Shown here piece by piece: positions 1 to 11,289 of a DNA stretch of 64,000 nucleotides (the first letter of the stretch is position 1; each line of letters starts with the position of its first letter). Made by a program: the position numbers and the translations under genes. The stretch is from Lucinisca nassula (Eukaryota > Mollusca > Bivalvia > Lucinida > Lucinidae). Location of the stretch: positions 65,742,406 to 65,806,405 of the forward strand of contig OY757010.1 in NCBI GenBank assembly GCA_963580285.1, read 5' to 3'. Under the pieces are notes generated by a model. It searched no databases and was not told where the DNA came from. It saw nothing but the letters and a program-made list of their open reading frames with translations.

Positions 1-565
1 AAGTTGAACTCTTTGTGTTCACACATCTGTATTTTGTTGTTGGTTATTGACACGGAGCTTATGGAAAGCGCTGTTTTGCTAGCGAGAATACTTTTACCGT
101 TTCCAAACATTTTTTTATGAGACAGATACGCCCCATTAAGCTAAAACAATAGACACGTGTGGGGTTGCTGGGGTACGATGACGTCATTTACCGATCGCGT
201 GCAGAAAAAAACTAGCGGTGATTTGTGGGCGGCAGTTTGGATGCCGGAAAACTTTGATGTTCGCATTGAACTTGCTTGTTTATTTTGTTTAAAATCAGAG
301 TTTTAGGAATAATACTCACAAAATCGGGCTTGCTAGTAATAGAGATTGTTATATTACTCATGTGTAAGTAAAATTGAGTGGACAATTAAACGTTATTTAT
401 GTCGGGAATCGTAAAAGGATAGAGCATAACATGAGATGCATCGTATTTTCAGCTGTAAAGTAAAAATAAAATGGTCCAAAAATAATTCGGACGGATTACC
501 CGCACCCAGAACTTTGCCCTGTAATTTGAGGGAAAAAACTGCGGGTAATACACGCCCGAATACGG
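1..565. mobile_element. Right part of TA-flanked MITE, family T1 (cut by window edge)
   Basis: The sequence runs nearly base for base with the right half of the complete copy at 6137-7424 and ends in the same terminal repeat (GCGGGTAATACACGCCCGAA, then TACGG and a TA). It has no coding capacity. The left end lies outside the window. Confidence 0.85.
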
Positions 566-981
566 TATATGGGGAAAAGTTTTAAAAACCTTCTCCTCCA
601 AAACCGCTCAACGTAATGGATTTCATTCTTACTTTGCATGAATGTTCCTTGGGTGGACCTCTGTCAGATTCCTTGAAGCAATTTTGATCAGACAAAAAAC
701 ATGGCTGCCATGGACACGCCCATTGGCTAATTAGCTTCAATAGACTCATAAAGGGATCTTTTTTTTTTTTTAATCTTCTCCTCCAAAACCGCTAAATGGA
801 TTTCTTTCTTAATTTTCATGAATGTTCCTTGTGTCTACCATTGTCAGATTCATTGAAGAAATTTTGATCAGACAAAAAACATGGCCGCCATGGCCACCAC
901 CTTTGGCTCATTAGCTTCCATAGACCAATAAACGGAAAAACTTCTTCTCTGAAACCATAAAGCCTAAAGCTAAGACATTTA

Positions 982-1159
982 CAGTAAAACCTGTCTTAGT
1001 GGCCACCTCTATTAAGCAAGCAACCTGTCTTAAGCAAGCAGGCATTCAGTTCCCAAGAAAGGCAGATGTGTTAAATTTCACCTGTATTAAGCAAGAACCT
1101 GTCTTAAGCAAGCATATTTTGACTATCCCTTAGGCACTTGCTTAATACAGGTTGAACTG
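982..1159. mobile_element. TA-flanked pogo/mariner-type MITE, 178 bp
   Basis: The ends are CAGTAAAACCTGTCTTAG and the inverted CTTAATACAGGTTGAACTG, each flanked by TA (980-981 and 1160-1161). The element splits a 165-bp host repeat unit between '..GACATTTA' and 'GTATGTAGC', which fixes its borders. It contains internal TTAAGCAAG repeats. Confidence 0.8.
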
Positions 1160-1759
1160 TAGTATGTAGCAAAGTTATGTGGTCACCTACTAAGTCCTGC
1201 GAACTATGACTCTTGAGTCCAAATTGGCAATGCCCCGGTGCTTAGTAGCTCCCATAGACTAATAATGACAAAATCTTGAAACTTTTCTCCTCTGAAACCA
1301 TAAGGCCAAGAGCTTAGTATGTAGCAACTTGAAGTATTCATCTGCATAAATCCTTCCAACTATGCCCCTGGGGTCCAAATTGGCCACACCCTGAGGCCCA
1401 TAAGCTCCCATAGACTTATACTGGGAAAAACTGACAAAAATCTTCTCTGAAACCATCAGTGCCCAGAGCTTAGATATTAAGTATGCAGCAACGTCAAGTG
1501 GTCACTCAAATAAATCCTGCCAACAATGCCCCTGGGGTAAAAAATTGGTCACGCCCAGAGGCATATTAGTTCCCATAGACTTATAATAGGAAAAACTTAA
1601 AAAAAGTCTTCTTCTCTGAAACCATAAGGCCCAGAGCTTTAGATATTTAGAACGGAGCAATGCCAAATGGTCACTCACATAAATCCTGCCAACCATGGCT
1701 CTGGGGTCCAAAAAATATAGAATGGACATTCCTTGGGTGGATCACTTGTTTCTTTTTTA

Positions 1760-1973
1760 CCCATTGCATGCGGGAAAACCCTAAATGGGTACCTTGGCAA
1801 ACAGTGCTGGCCCAGATCTGACCCCACAGAACACCATGTCTGATCAGGGCCTGCACTATTTGCTAACAGAATTTTCCATCAAAAATAGAAAAAAATAGGC
1901 CTGACACCACTTATATGACAAATGGACTGGTCCAACATATAGCAATAGAAGAGTCCACTAGTATACCATTGGT
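1760..1973. mobile_element. TTAA-type MITE, family J (CCCATTG ends)
   Basis: It begins CCCATTGCATGCGGG after TTTA (a decayed TTAA) and ends ACCATTGG before TTAA at 1974-1977. The interior carries the shared hairpin core (GTGCTGGCCCAGATC / GATCAGGGCCTGCAC). Related copies lie at 30332-30517 and 53255-53484. Confidence 0.75.
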
Positions 1974-2024
1974 TAATGTAATAAATATGACAATTGTCTG
2001 AAGTTAGCCCTCTTGGGCCTCTTG

Positions 2025-2830
2025 TTTTGGATTGGCTTTATTCTTGCAGATTACCAGGACAGGCTTGAAATTTCAGTCAACTTCGATAACTTGAAGAATT
2101 GGATCATTCACTTAGGAGTTACCTGTACTTGACTCTTTTTGCATTAGGGTCAATGGAAATTTCAGAGATGTATATCTCCAATACTACTTGAACGATCTTG
2201 ATCAAATTTAACATGTAGCACCATTGAGCTGGGGTAATGACTGCATAAGGCCTGGAGGTAGATGGGATTGGAACTCTTGTTGCCATGGTAACATAAAGCA
2301 CCTATAGATTTTACATTAGGAAAACTTTGTTATCATTCTACATGTAGTTGCTTCAATTTTTTTCAGATCAGCTTTAATCTTGCAGATATCCAGGACTGGC
2401 ATAGGTCAAGTTTGATTTTGAGCAGAATTGGATTATTTACTTGAGAGTTATGTGCCCTTGAGCATTTTAAAATTCGATATAAAATTTGTAACAAGGTATC
2501 CCTAAAGATGATAACAAGGTGTCCATAGGTATACTTTCTGATGGACCTTTGATAAACTCATGTCTGCTCTGCAAGATGAAATCTGTTTGAGATATTTGCA
2601 TGCAAGTTCACATAAATGCTAAACTGGACCTGACATCTTCTGATGATGTTCATGTCAGAGTTTCTACAGTAATGTTAAGCATCATTAGACCTTGTGCATG
2701 TTGGATATACTGACTTATATCCTGTAAGGGTCAATGGGCTGGATTCTATTAGCAGATTTAGTAGTCAAGTCTGTGAATTGTTAAAACTTAAGTTCCTCAG
2801 GTGAGCGGTTTAGGCTCATTGAGCCTCTTG
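2025..2830 (+). repeat. Repeat tract ending in Helentron-like hairpin + CTCTTG
   Basis: Two diverged copies of a roughly 330-bp segment (about 2030 and about 2370; shared words CTTGCAGAT, CCAGGAC and TTTAATCTTGCAG) lead to a 3' hairpin GGCTC-ATT-GAGCC at 2813-2825, followed by TCTTG. The 5' limit is unclear. Confidence 0.45.
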
Positions 2831-2891
2831 TTTTTAACTTCTATTTGAAATTATTCTGTGATAAACAGAATATCAACCCTTATGTTGTTGA

Positions 2892-3078
2892 CCCTTATCC
2901 TGCTGAATAAATTAATTTAGCTACACCCATATCTGAGTATCAACCAATCAAACTACTTGATATAATGCTTTCATTCCATTCACAGACTGCATGACAAGCA
3001 GTGTAGATCCTGATCAGATGGCATCTGGATCTACACTCTTTGCAAAGGTAGGAGTTGTCATGTTCAGCAGGATAAGGG
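2892..3078. mobile_element. piggyBac-like TTAA MITE, family P, copy 1
   Basis: Its ends are CCCTTATCCTGCTG and CAGCAGGATAAGGG with TTAA at the right flank and a mutated TTGA at the left. The centre is a hairpin of the GTGTAGATCCTGATCAGATG type. It is noncoding. TTAA target plus a CCCTT start is typical of piggyBac-derived MITEs. Confidence 0.8.
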
Positions 3079-3369
3079 TTAAACTCATAATCGTTTGAAA
3101 TTTATGAAACTCACCACAGGCTTGTTTCATACATGCCATATGAAATAACCACTCATGTAAGATTCTCTATATATTCTAAGTATGTAATAAGTAACGTGAG
3201 TATTCTAAAGTTCAGTATTGCAGTTTCCTTAAAGCTTAAACTGATTAGATTGCTAAATTTTGGAGCAGTCTAAGACATTTTTAGTCCGCCAAATGAAAAA
3301 ACCTTTGGATTGGGTTTGGTGACTAAGTAAGATGGCCAGTTGTTTAAAACTACTGAAGTCATTTGCTAA

Positions 3370-3538
3370 CTCTTAGCATGCTGTTCACAACAACCCCTAT
3401 CTTTGGAAACAGTGTAGATCCAGATCAGATGGAGAAGCCATCTGTTCAGGATCTACACGGTTTGACATTGAGTTTTAATTACATCAAGTAATCTGATTGG
3501 TTCAAAGTCAGAAATGGGTGTGGCTAAACTGAGAAGGG
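3370..3538. mobile_element. Degenerate family P MITE, copy 2
   Basis: The same central hairpin and the same flank (ACATCAAGTAATCTGATTGG, GGGTGTGGCT) as the intact family P copies are present, but both ends have decayed (CTCTTAGC and GAGAAGGGC). Confidence 0.6.
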
Positions 3539-3540
3539 CT

Positions 3541-3726
3541 AACATATTGTTAAAACTCTGATCATTTAATATGGCAGTTATAGTAATACTTTTTGCTGAA
3601 AAACAATGTGAGTAGCTTTAGCAAAAGCTACTCACATTTTTTCAGCAAAAATTTTAGCATATTTGCTGGTACAAATTTTAATGATGCGTTAACTAACGAC
3701 ATCGTTAGTTTTGAACAACTGGGCCC
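3541..3726. mobile_element. Palindromic MITE, family G
   Basis: A large imperfect palindrome whose centre reads AAAAACAATGTGAGTAGC / GCTACTCACATTTTTTC. It ends with TTAACTAACGACATCGTTAG followed by TTTTGAACAACTGG. Copies or pieces recur at 4900-5340, 14697-14845, 18650-18925 and 29810-29947. Confidence 0.65.
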
Positions 3727-3994
3727 TGGTGTTCAGGCAATCACAGGTTCAATCCACACATGGTCTGGCAATATTCTTTTTGTTGAGATTAATCATGAAA
3801 TATTTATCCAATCATTCTTCCCTTCCTCTGAATCAAGAAGGACAGTTGTCAGTTACTGGTGAAAGATTGTGTACTGTTCTTGCAAACTACCTAGAAAAAC
3901 TAATAGTACCCAGGAAAAGTGTGGTTTGTTAAAGTGACAGGCTCAATGTAACCTTGATAGTGTTAGTTGTGCCAGTAAAACTTCAAAACAAACC
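3716..3994 (+). mobile_element. SINE family D, copy 1
   Basis: The 5' part keeps a worn tRNA-like B-box (CAGGTTCAATCC). The body has the family words GAGATTAATCATGAAATA and GAAGGACAGTTGTCAGTTAC, and the end is GTTAGTTGTGCC..CTTCAAAACAAACC, an A-rich tail. Target-site duplications around another copy (38010-38139) show that this family moves by retroposition. Confidence 0.65.
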
Positions 3995-4071
3995 TATACT
4001 TGCCAGAACAAAATTCAGGGAACTGTTGATGTAATCCTGATATTGGTGCCAGTGTCTGCCTCTTGGGTAGG

Positions 4072-4463
4072 TAGGGCTGGCTAATCGGAGCTGAAAAGAT
4101 AATCGATTATCAGTCCTGTCATTGCGATCGATAATGGATTAGTAATTGCTAAGGTTTTTGTCATAATTTTACCTGTCTGGCTTTCTGTCTGAGCATGACT
4201 CTTACCATATGTTGCACTTTACCATATGTATATTTGAACATACAGGCCCGAGCAAACAGTGTAGACCCAGATGAGACGCCGCAGAATGCGGCGTCTCATC
4301 AGGGTCTGCACTGTTTGCCACTCATCTCGTTAGTGTAGGCATAACTTGGGGTAGTAAATTGTACCTAACAAGTAATCGATTAAGAGCAAAACAGAAATGA
4401 TAATCATTTTTGTGGAATTTATCGATAGATTAATCGATTATATGATTAATCGTGTCAGCCTTA
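4072..4463. mobile_element. hAT-like MITE, 392 bp
   Basis: It starts TAGGGCTGGCTAATCG and ends GATTAATCGTGTCAGCCTTA, an imperfect terminal inverted repeat. It is flanked by a perfect 8-bp duplication TGGGTAGG (4064-4071 and 4464-4471), the length produced by hAT transposases. A core-1 hairpin (4255-4320, stem ending GACGCCGC/GCGGCGTC) lies inside. Confidence 0.8.
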
Positions 4464-4518
4464 TGGGTAGGTGTCCGTGTCACTTGCATTGAAGTTTGTT
4501 TGATTTTCAATGTTCAAG

Positions 4519-4718
4519 GCAACAGATAAGATGGGTATTTGGTGGGATAATTTTTCTTATTTCTCCATGTAATTCTCTGTTGTTGTTGATTGTCATTAGA
4601 ACCACCTCACCGAGGCAGTCCTAATGAATTCCCACAACATTTCACAACATAGGTTTTCACAGAGAAATGAAAAAAAAAATTACCTTCAATTATCACAAAA
4701 TTACCACCTTATCTGTCT
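4519..4718. mobile_element. Palindromic MITE, family N
   Basis: Ends AACAGATAAG and CTTATCTGT with a central hairpin CATTAGAACCACCTC / GAGGCAGTCCTAATG. A second copy lies at 17969-18162. Confidence 0.6.
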
Positions 4719-4899
4719 CTATGCAGTGTTTTAACACTCACATCACAGCAAACATGGGACAGATTTCTTTCCTATTTGACATGATGATAGAAATTGGTCC
4801 CAAATTTTGATAAGCACTTACCTCCAACCAGTCCATGACCATGCAGTCCTGGGCATAATTCTTTAAGCATTATTAGCTGAAGTGGTCTTAATGTTTACT

Positions 4900-5340
4900 G
4901 TTCTAGTAAGTGCAGTATCAAACAGAGTTGAAAAAGTTACTCACATTTTTTCAGCAAAAAATGAAAGTAGATTTACTATACTAGGTGATCAAAGTTTTAA
5001 CAGTATGTTACATTACGAAAACACACCTATCCAAATACATTGCAAAGCTTATCGCCGAAAAAACAACAATTTTCAGATGAAAAATTCTGATATTTTTCTT
5101 ATTTCTGCTCAAAATATAGATTGTGGGTACTCGTTAGAACCGCCTCATTGAGGCGGTTCTAACGAGTACTCACAATCTATGTTTTAGAGCAGAAATAAGA
5201 AAAATAAGGTTTACCCCTCTAAATTCCAGTTTTACTATATAAAAGTTGGGTTCAAGGGGGTAAAAATTATATAGGTGTGTTTTCGTGATGACTAATGACA
5301 TGATAAGTTTTCTAGCCCCAGATTATGGAATTAGAATTTT
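4900..5340. repeat. Family G fragment split by family H MITE
   Basis: The left piece (to 5010, ..TTTTAACAGTATGTTA) and the right piece (from 5291, ACTAATGACATGATAAG) join to give the uninterrupted order seen at 6040-6100. The right flank at about 5318-5340 also serves as the empty-site homologue for the Helentron-like insertion at 6101. Confidence 0.7.
5011..5290. mobile_element. Palindromic MITE, family H, copy 1
   Basis: Ends CATTACGAAAACACACCTAT and GGTGTGTTTTCGTGATG. The central near-perfect hairpin is the 'core 2' palindrome (GTACTCGTTAGAACCGCCTC and its complement). It is inserted in a family G MITE. Confidence 0.75.
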
Positions 5341-5433
5341 GCTTCTGTTTAAAGGCAGGGTAGGTGAGCTAACCGGTCTTGTCCCAGACATGACTTGTTA
5401 TGGTAATGTCTGTGTGTGTTTTATTTATTGCAG

Positions 5434-5507
5434 GCTTCAAGTGTTCTTGCTAGGGGAAATATATTCACTGCACTGAAAATTGTATATTACGAAAAGGGTG
5501 TGAAAGG
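5434..5507 (+). CDS. SLC25A26: SLC25A26-like mitochondrial SAM carrier, penultimate exon
   Basis: The exon has a good acceptor (TTTATTTATTGCAG) and donor (AAAGG|GTAAGC). It translates to ASSVLARGNIFTALKIVYYE followed by KGVKG, ending in phase 2. The final exon at 15429 restores the frame (GG+T = Gly) to give a continuous ...GVKG-LFSGVLPRM..., which I recognise as the matrix-side segment before the sixth transmembrane helix of the mitochondrial S-adenosylmethionine carrier (family memory: a small Gly/Ala-rich loop, then a GLFxGVxPR signature). SLC25A26 imports SAM into the mitochondrial matrix in exchange for S-adenosylhomocysteine. Earlier exons must lie left of the window; none was seen in 1-5433. 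The intron downstream is about 9.9 kb and mostly transposon-derived. Confidence 0.8.
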
Positions 5508-5550
5508 GTAAGCTACATTAAAATTGTTACATATTCCAGAAAAATTTAGG

Positions 5551-5774
5551 ATATCCTAATGATCGTAAGTATTGGGACAGGCAGGTAGGTCTATGCAAAC
5601 AGTGTAGACCCAGATCAGACTGCTCCTTCAGGAGCAGTCTGATCAGGGTCTACACTGTTTGTCATTCTGTCTACACGTTTTGGACTCGTTGCTGAAGCAT
5701 GAAACAAATTCTGTCAATTTTTAGGAGAATTACAGCAAGTTCTCAAGGTGTCCGAATTTTTTGGATTTTTACGG
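5551..5774. mobile_element. TA-type MITE, family L, copy 1
   Basis: The left part has AATGATCGTAAGTATTGGGA, followed by a core-1 hairpin with perfect arms (CAGTGTAGACCCAGATCAGA and its partner) at about 5598-5660. The right end is TTTTTACGG followed by TA. The intact copy is at 51572-51788. Confidence 0.65.
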
Positions 5775-5934
5775 TACCTTACAGTATCGAGGATAATTTA
5801 GGGATAACTATGTTTTCTGTATTTGGTAGCATTGCCTCAACATATGTTTCAATAAAAACAAAACAACAAAAATATCTTCAAAAAATTTAACTGCACCATC
5901 TTATTAGGAGTTACATGCCTACTTTATTTACAAT

Positions 5935-6100
5935 ATATATGTGCAAACAGTGCAGACCCAGAATGTGGCATCTCATCAGGGTCTGCAATGTATGCCACAT
6001 CATTTTTTCAGCAAAATGAAAGTATATTTACCATACCATCAAAGTTTTAACAGAATGTTAACTAATGACATGATAAGTTTTCTGACCCCATATTATGTAA
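5935..6100. repeat. Core-1 hairpin remnant plus family G right half
   Basis: 5941-6000 is a worn GTGCAGACCCAGA..GGGTCTGCA hairpin. 6001-6100 matches the family G right half (TTTTTCAGCAAAATGAAAGT, TTAACTAATGACATGATAAG). It forms the left flank of the Helentron-like element that starts at 6101. Confidence 0.6.
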
Positions 6101-6136
6101 TTATGCCCCCAACTTTGAAAAAGTTGGAGGGGCATA

Positions 6137-7424
6137 CCGTATTCGGGTGTGTATTACCCGCATTTGCGTACTACCCGCACCCCCTTTTTTTTCCAAAATC
6201 TGGGGGAAAACTGCAATACTGTTGTATTACCCGCATGGAACATTTGCTGAAATTTTCGTGGATGTGTGAGTGAGAAAAAGTAAGAATTTGGTCAGTTTTT
6301 GTAGCACACAACGGAACGCACGATCGTCTTCAAAAGGCGGGAAAATGCACGTGCGTGCGAGTATCACCAGAAAGCATGTATTTTGCATTAAAATGTTGAA
6401 AAAACTTTACCTGTTCACCATTGTTATTTATTTATTAACCCACATATGCCCACGGCCCTTTTTTGGGACATCGGCAAACAGTGAAGTCCCAGATCAGACG
6501 CCTCAGAAAGACGCCGCAGACGTTTCTTTTTTGGGAAATCGGCAAACAGTGCAGTCCCAGATCAGACACCTCAGAAAGACGCCGCAGATGTCTGATTTGG
6601 ATTTACACTGTTTATTGATTTATAACGGTTCAATTATGACACTATTGTTAATCCCTGTCATATAATTGCCACCCTGCGGTGCGTGTCGATAAGGTGTGAA
6701 AATATGGTCAAGTTATGTCTCTAATTTGCGTTTATTCCCCAATCATAAAATTTTAATCCGCAATCAGTGTGAAAATTATTTAATTGCTCCTAAGACGAGT
6801 TGCTACGACTTTTCATTTATCTCGTGAATGGTTATGTTTTGGCGCCAAATAGCAGACGCTTGGCGAGAAAAGTTGAACTCTTTGTGTCAAAACATCTGTA
6901 TTCTGTTGTTGGTTATTGACGCGGAGCTTACGGAAAGCGCTGTTTTTCCTAGCGAGAATACTTTTACCGTTTCCAAACATTTTTTTATGAGACAGTATCT
7001 GCCCCAATAAGATAAAACAATAGACACGTGTGGGGTTGCTGGGGTACGATGACGTCATTTACCGATCGCGTGCAGAAAAAAACTAGCGGTGATTTGGATG
7101 CCGGAAAACTTTGATGTTCGCATTGAACTTGCTTGTTTATTTTGTTTAAAATCAGAGTTTTAGGAATAATACTCACAAAATCGGGCTTGCTAGTAATAGA
7201 GATTGTTATATTACTCATGTGTAAGTAAAATTGAGTGGACAATTAAACGTTATTTATGTCGGGAATCGTAAAAGGATAGAGCATAACATGAGATGCATCG
7301 TATTTTCAGCTGACATAAGTCCAAATAAAATGGTCCAAAAATAATTCGGGCGGATTACCCGCACCCAGAACTTGGGCCTGTAATTTGAGGGAAAAAACTG
7401 CGGGTAATACACACCCGAATACGG
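6137..7424. mobile_element. TA-flanked MITE, family T1, complete 1288-bp copy
   Basis: Terminal inverted repeats CCGTATTCGGGTGTGTATTA and its complement, flanked by TA at 6135-6136 and 7425-7426. It is inserted 36 bp inside the 5' end of the surrounding Helentron-like element. Two tandem worn core-1 hairpin halves sit at about 6476-6610. No open reading frame of useful length was seen, so it moves, if at all, with a supplied transposase. About 470 bp of its interior is shared, inverted, with the pogo-like element at 27594-28654. Confidence 0.85.
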
Positions 7425-7465
7425 TATTGCTTCTGGTTCGTTCGTCCGTTCGTCCGTCCGTTACG

Positions 7466-8770
7466 CTTTTGATGCATAGCATAACTAAAGAACCGTGTAT
7501 GCTAGGGTTTTGAAATTTCATATATGGATTCCTCATGGAAAATTAGCTGACGCGTATTTTTTTTCTCGTCCGGATTATGCCCCCTTCAAGAGTTATTGCC
7601 CTTTGAAATTTTTTTAATAAAATCTTGTCAGCAAGATATCTCAAAAACTATTGGAGCTAGAGCCTTGAAAGTTGGTGATTATATTGGTGGTGATGAGTAG
7701 ATGAACTGATTAACTTTTGACAAAATTCCGAAAAATACTTTGTGAGTTATGGCCCTTTGTCATTTTGGTAATTTGTGCCCATTGTAATGTATGCGAAAAG
7801 TGATGCATAGCACAACTTTACAACCGTGTATTCTAGGGTTTTGAAATTTCATATATGGATTCCTCAAGGAAAATTAGCCGACGCGTATTTTTTTTCTTGT
7901 CCGGATTATGCCCCTTTTAAGAGTTATTGCCCTTTGAAATTTTTTTAATAAAATTTTGTCAGCAAGATATCTCAAAAACTATTGGAGCTAGAGCCTTTAA
8001 AGTTGGTGAATATATTGGTGGTGATGAGTAGATGAACTGATTAACTTTTGACAAAATTCCGAAAAATACTTTGTGAGTTATGGCCCTTTGTCATTTTGGT
8101 AATTTGTGCCCATTGTAATGTATGCTAAAAGTGATGCATAGCATACCTTTAGAACCGTGTATGCTAGGGTTTTGAAATTTCATATATGGATTCCTCATGG
8201 AAAATTAGCTGACGCGTATTTTTTTTCTCGTCCGGATTATGCCCCTTTTAAGAGTTATTGCCCTTTGAATTTTTTTTAATAAAATCTTGTCAGCAAGATA
8301 TCTCAAAAACTATTGGAGCTAGAGCCTTGAAAGTTGGTGAATAGATTGGTGGTGATGAGTAGATGAACTGATTAACTTTTGACAAAATTCCGAAAAATAC
8401 TTTGTGAGTTATGGCCCTTTGTCATTTTGGTAATTTGTGCCCATTGAAATGTATGCTAAAAGTGATGCATAGCATATCTTTAGAACCGTTTATGCTAGGG
8501 TTTTGAAATTTCATATATGGATTCCTCATGGAAAATTAGCTGACGCGTATTTTTTTTCTCGTCCGGATTATGCCCCTTTTAAGAGTTATTGCCCTTTGAA
8601 TTTTTTTTTAATAAAATCTTGTCAGCAAGATATCTCAAAAACTATTGGAGCTAGAGCCTTGACAGTTGGTGAATAGATTGGTGGTGATGAGTAGATTAAC
8701 TGATTAACTTATGACAAAATTCGGAAAAATACTTTGTGAGTTATGGCCCTTTGTCATTTTGGTAATTTGT
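7466..8770 (+). repeat. Tandem array, four units of about 331 bp
   Basis: Units start at about 7466, 7800, 8131 and 8462, each opening with TGATGCATAGCA. They share ACCGTGTATGCTAGGGTTTT, CGTCCGGATTATGCCCC and GTCAGCAAGATATCTC. Divergence between units is a few per cent. Confidence 0.9.
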
Positions 8771-11205
8771 GAAAAACTTTGTCATCGTTCTAGCGCCTAC
8801 ATTTCTTCACCAATTTCAATATAACTTCACACAAATGTTCGTTATAAAAAAATCTCGAGCGAGTTCGACTTTCAAGGTCATGACCTCAAGGTCAAGGTCA
8901 CTGTGGCTATTTTTAGAAAAACTTTGTCATCGCTCTAGCGCCTACATTTCTTCACGAATTTCAATATAACTTCTAACAAATGTTCCTTATAAAAAAATCT
9001 CGAGCGAGTTCGACTTTCAAGGTCATGACCTCAAGATCAAGGTCACTGTGGCTATTTTTAGAAAAACTTTATCACCGCTCTAGCGCCTACATTTCTTCAC
9101 CAATTTCAATATAACTTCACACAAATGTTCCTTATTAAAAAATCTCGAGTGAGTTCGACTTCAAGGTCATGACCTCAAGGTCAAGGTCACTGTGGCTATT
9201 TTAAGAAAAAACTTTGTCATCGCTCTAGCACCTACATTTCTTCACCAATTTCAGTATAACTTCACACAAATGTTTCTTATGACAATATCTCAGCGAGTTC
9301 GACTTTCAAGGTCATGACCTCAAGGTCAAGGTCACTGTGGCTATTTTAAGAAAAACTTTGTCATCACTTTAGCGCCTACATTTCTTCACTGATTTCAATA
9401 TAACTTCACACAAATGTGCCTTATGACAATATCTTGAGTGAGGTCGACTTTCAAGGTCATGACATCAAGGTCAAGGTCACTGTGGCTATTTTTAGAAAAA
9501 CTTTGTCATTGCTCTAGCGCCTACATTTCTTCACTGATTTCAATATAACTTCACACAAATGTTCCTTATGACAATATCTCGAGTGTGTTCGACTTTCAGG
9601 GTCATGACCTCAAGGTCAAGGTCACTGTAGCTATTTTTAGAAAAATTTTGTCATCGCTCTAGCGTCTACATTTCATCACCGATTTCAATATAACTTCACA
9701 CAAATGTTCCTTATGACAATATCTCTAGTGAGTTCCACTTTCAAGGTCAAGGTCACTGTGGCTATTTTTAGAAAAACTTTGTAAATGCTCTAGCGCTTAC
9801 ATTTCTTCACCGATTTCAATATAACTTCACACAAATGTTCCTTATGACAATATCTGGTGCGATTTCGTCTTTCAAGGTCAAGGTCACAATGGCTATTTTT
9901 AGAAAAACTTTGTCATCACTCCAGCGCCTACATTTCTTCACCGATTTTAATATAACTTCACACAAATGATCCTTATGACAATACCTCGAAAGAGTTCGAC
10001 TTTCAAGGTCAAGGTCACTGTGGCTATTTTTAGAAAAACTTTTTCATTGCTCTAGCGCTTACATTTTTTCACCAATTTCAAAATCGATTCACACAAATGT
10101 TCCTTATGACAATATCTGTAGCGAGTTCCACTTTCAAGGTCAAGGTCACTGTGGCTATTTTTAGAAAAACTTTGTCAATGCTCTAGCGCTTACATTTCTT
10201 CACCAATTTCAATATAACCTCACACAAATGTTCCTTAAGACAATATCTCGAGCGATTTTGACTTTCAAGGTCAAGGTCACTGTGGCTATTTTTAGAAAAA
10301 CTTTGTAATCGCCCTAGCGGCTACATTTCTTCACTGATTTCAATATAACTTCACACAAATGTTCCTTATGACAATATCTCGAGTGTGTTCGACTTTCAGG
10401 GTCATGACCTCAAGGTCAAGGTCACTGTAGCTATTTTTAGAAAAACTTTGACATGGCTCTAGCGCTTACATTTCTTCACCAATTTCAATATAACCTCACA
10501 CAAATGTTCCTTAAGACAATATCTCGAGCGATTTTGACTTTCAAGGTCAAGGTCACTGTGGCTATTTTTAGAAAAACTTTGTAATCGCCCTAGCGACTAC
10601 ATTTCTTCACTGATTTCAATATAACTTCACACAAATGTTCCTTATGACAATACCTCGAGTGAGTTTGACTTTCAAGGTCAAGATCACTGTGGCTATTTTT
10701 AGAAAAACTTTGACATGGCTCTAGCGCTTACATTTCTTCACCGATTTCAGTATAACTTCACACAAATGTTCCTTATGACAATATCTCGAACTATTTCGAC
10801 TTTCAAGGTCAAGGTCACTGTGGCTAGTTTTAGAAAATCTTTGTCATCGCTCTAGTGCCTACATTTATTGATGGATGTTAATAGAACTTCACACAAATGT
10901 TTCTTATGGTAATATCTTGAGTTGCCTTGACTTTCAAGGTCATGACCTCAAGGTCAAGGTCACTATGGCTATTTTTAGAAAAACTTTGTCGTTGCTCTAC
11001 CACCTACATTTATGATTTTAATCTAACTTCACCCAAAAGATGCTTATTATAATATCTTGAGCAAGATCTACTTCGCGGCCATGGCCTCAAGTCAAGGTCC
11101 CTATGACTATTTTTAGAGAAATATTGTCATCACTCTAGAACCTACATTTATGGATGGATTTTTAAACAAACTTTACACAAATGTTGCATATGATAATATC
11201 TCAAG
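8771..11205 (+). repeat. Tandem array of about 18 units, 130-147 bp, with nuclear-receptor half-sites
   Basis: The units begin GAAAAACTTTGTCATCG and contain GCGCCTACATTTCTTCACC, ACTTCACACAAATGTTCC and TTTCAAGGTCA. Longer units include AAGGTCATGACCTCAAGGTC; shorter ones lack the palindrome. The last two or three units are degraded. Similar units recur at 17035-17375 and, diverged and inverted, at 34500-35600. Confidence 0.9.
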
Positions 11206-11289
11206 CAAGTTGGACTTTTGCCATTTCAGTGTTTTCCACACACGAAGTTGTCTTGTGCTAGGGGATTTGTATTGCATGCGATGCCTTGT

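Larger units (their letters stand above)
568..2024 (+). repeat. Tandem-repeat element with Helentron-like 3' end
   Basis: Two copies of a roughly 185-bp unit (about 590-935) are followed by about four units of roughly 165 bp (about 938-1715), recognised by the recurring words CTCTGAAACCATAAGGCC, AGAGCTTAG and GTATG(T/C)AGCAA. The tract ends with a small hairpin, GCCC-TCTT-GGGC at 2007-2018, followed directly by CTCTTG. The same hairpin-plus-CTCTTG end is seen at 2813-2830 and, on the minus strand, at 34166. Two MITEs are nested in it. A clear 5' end was not found, so the element class is inferred from the 3' end and the tandem interior. Confidence 0.55.

Noticed and set aside
5941..6665. Overlapping 110- and 131-residue frames
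   Set aside because: They cross MITE borders and hairpin cores, with no conserved motif or splice context.
8771..11205. CRISPR array or centromeric satellite
   Set aside because: Units are contiguous without unique spacers, and the array lies inside a delimited mobile element within an intron.
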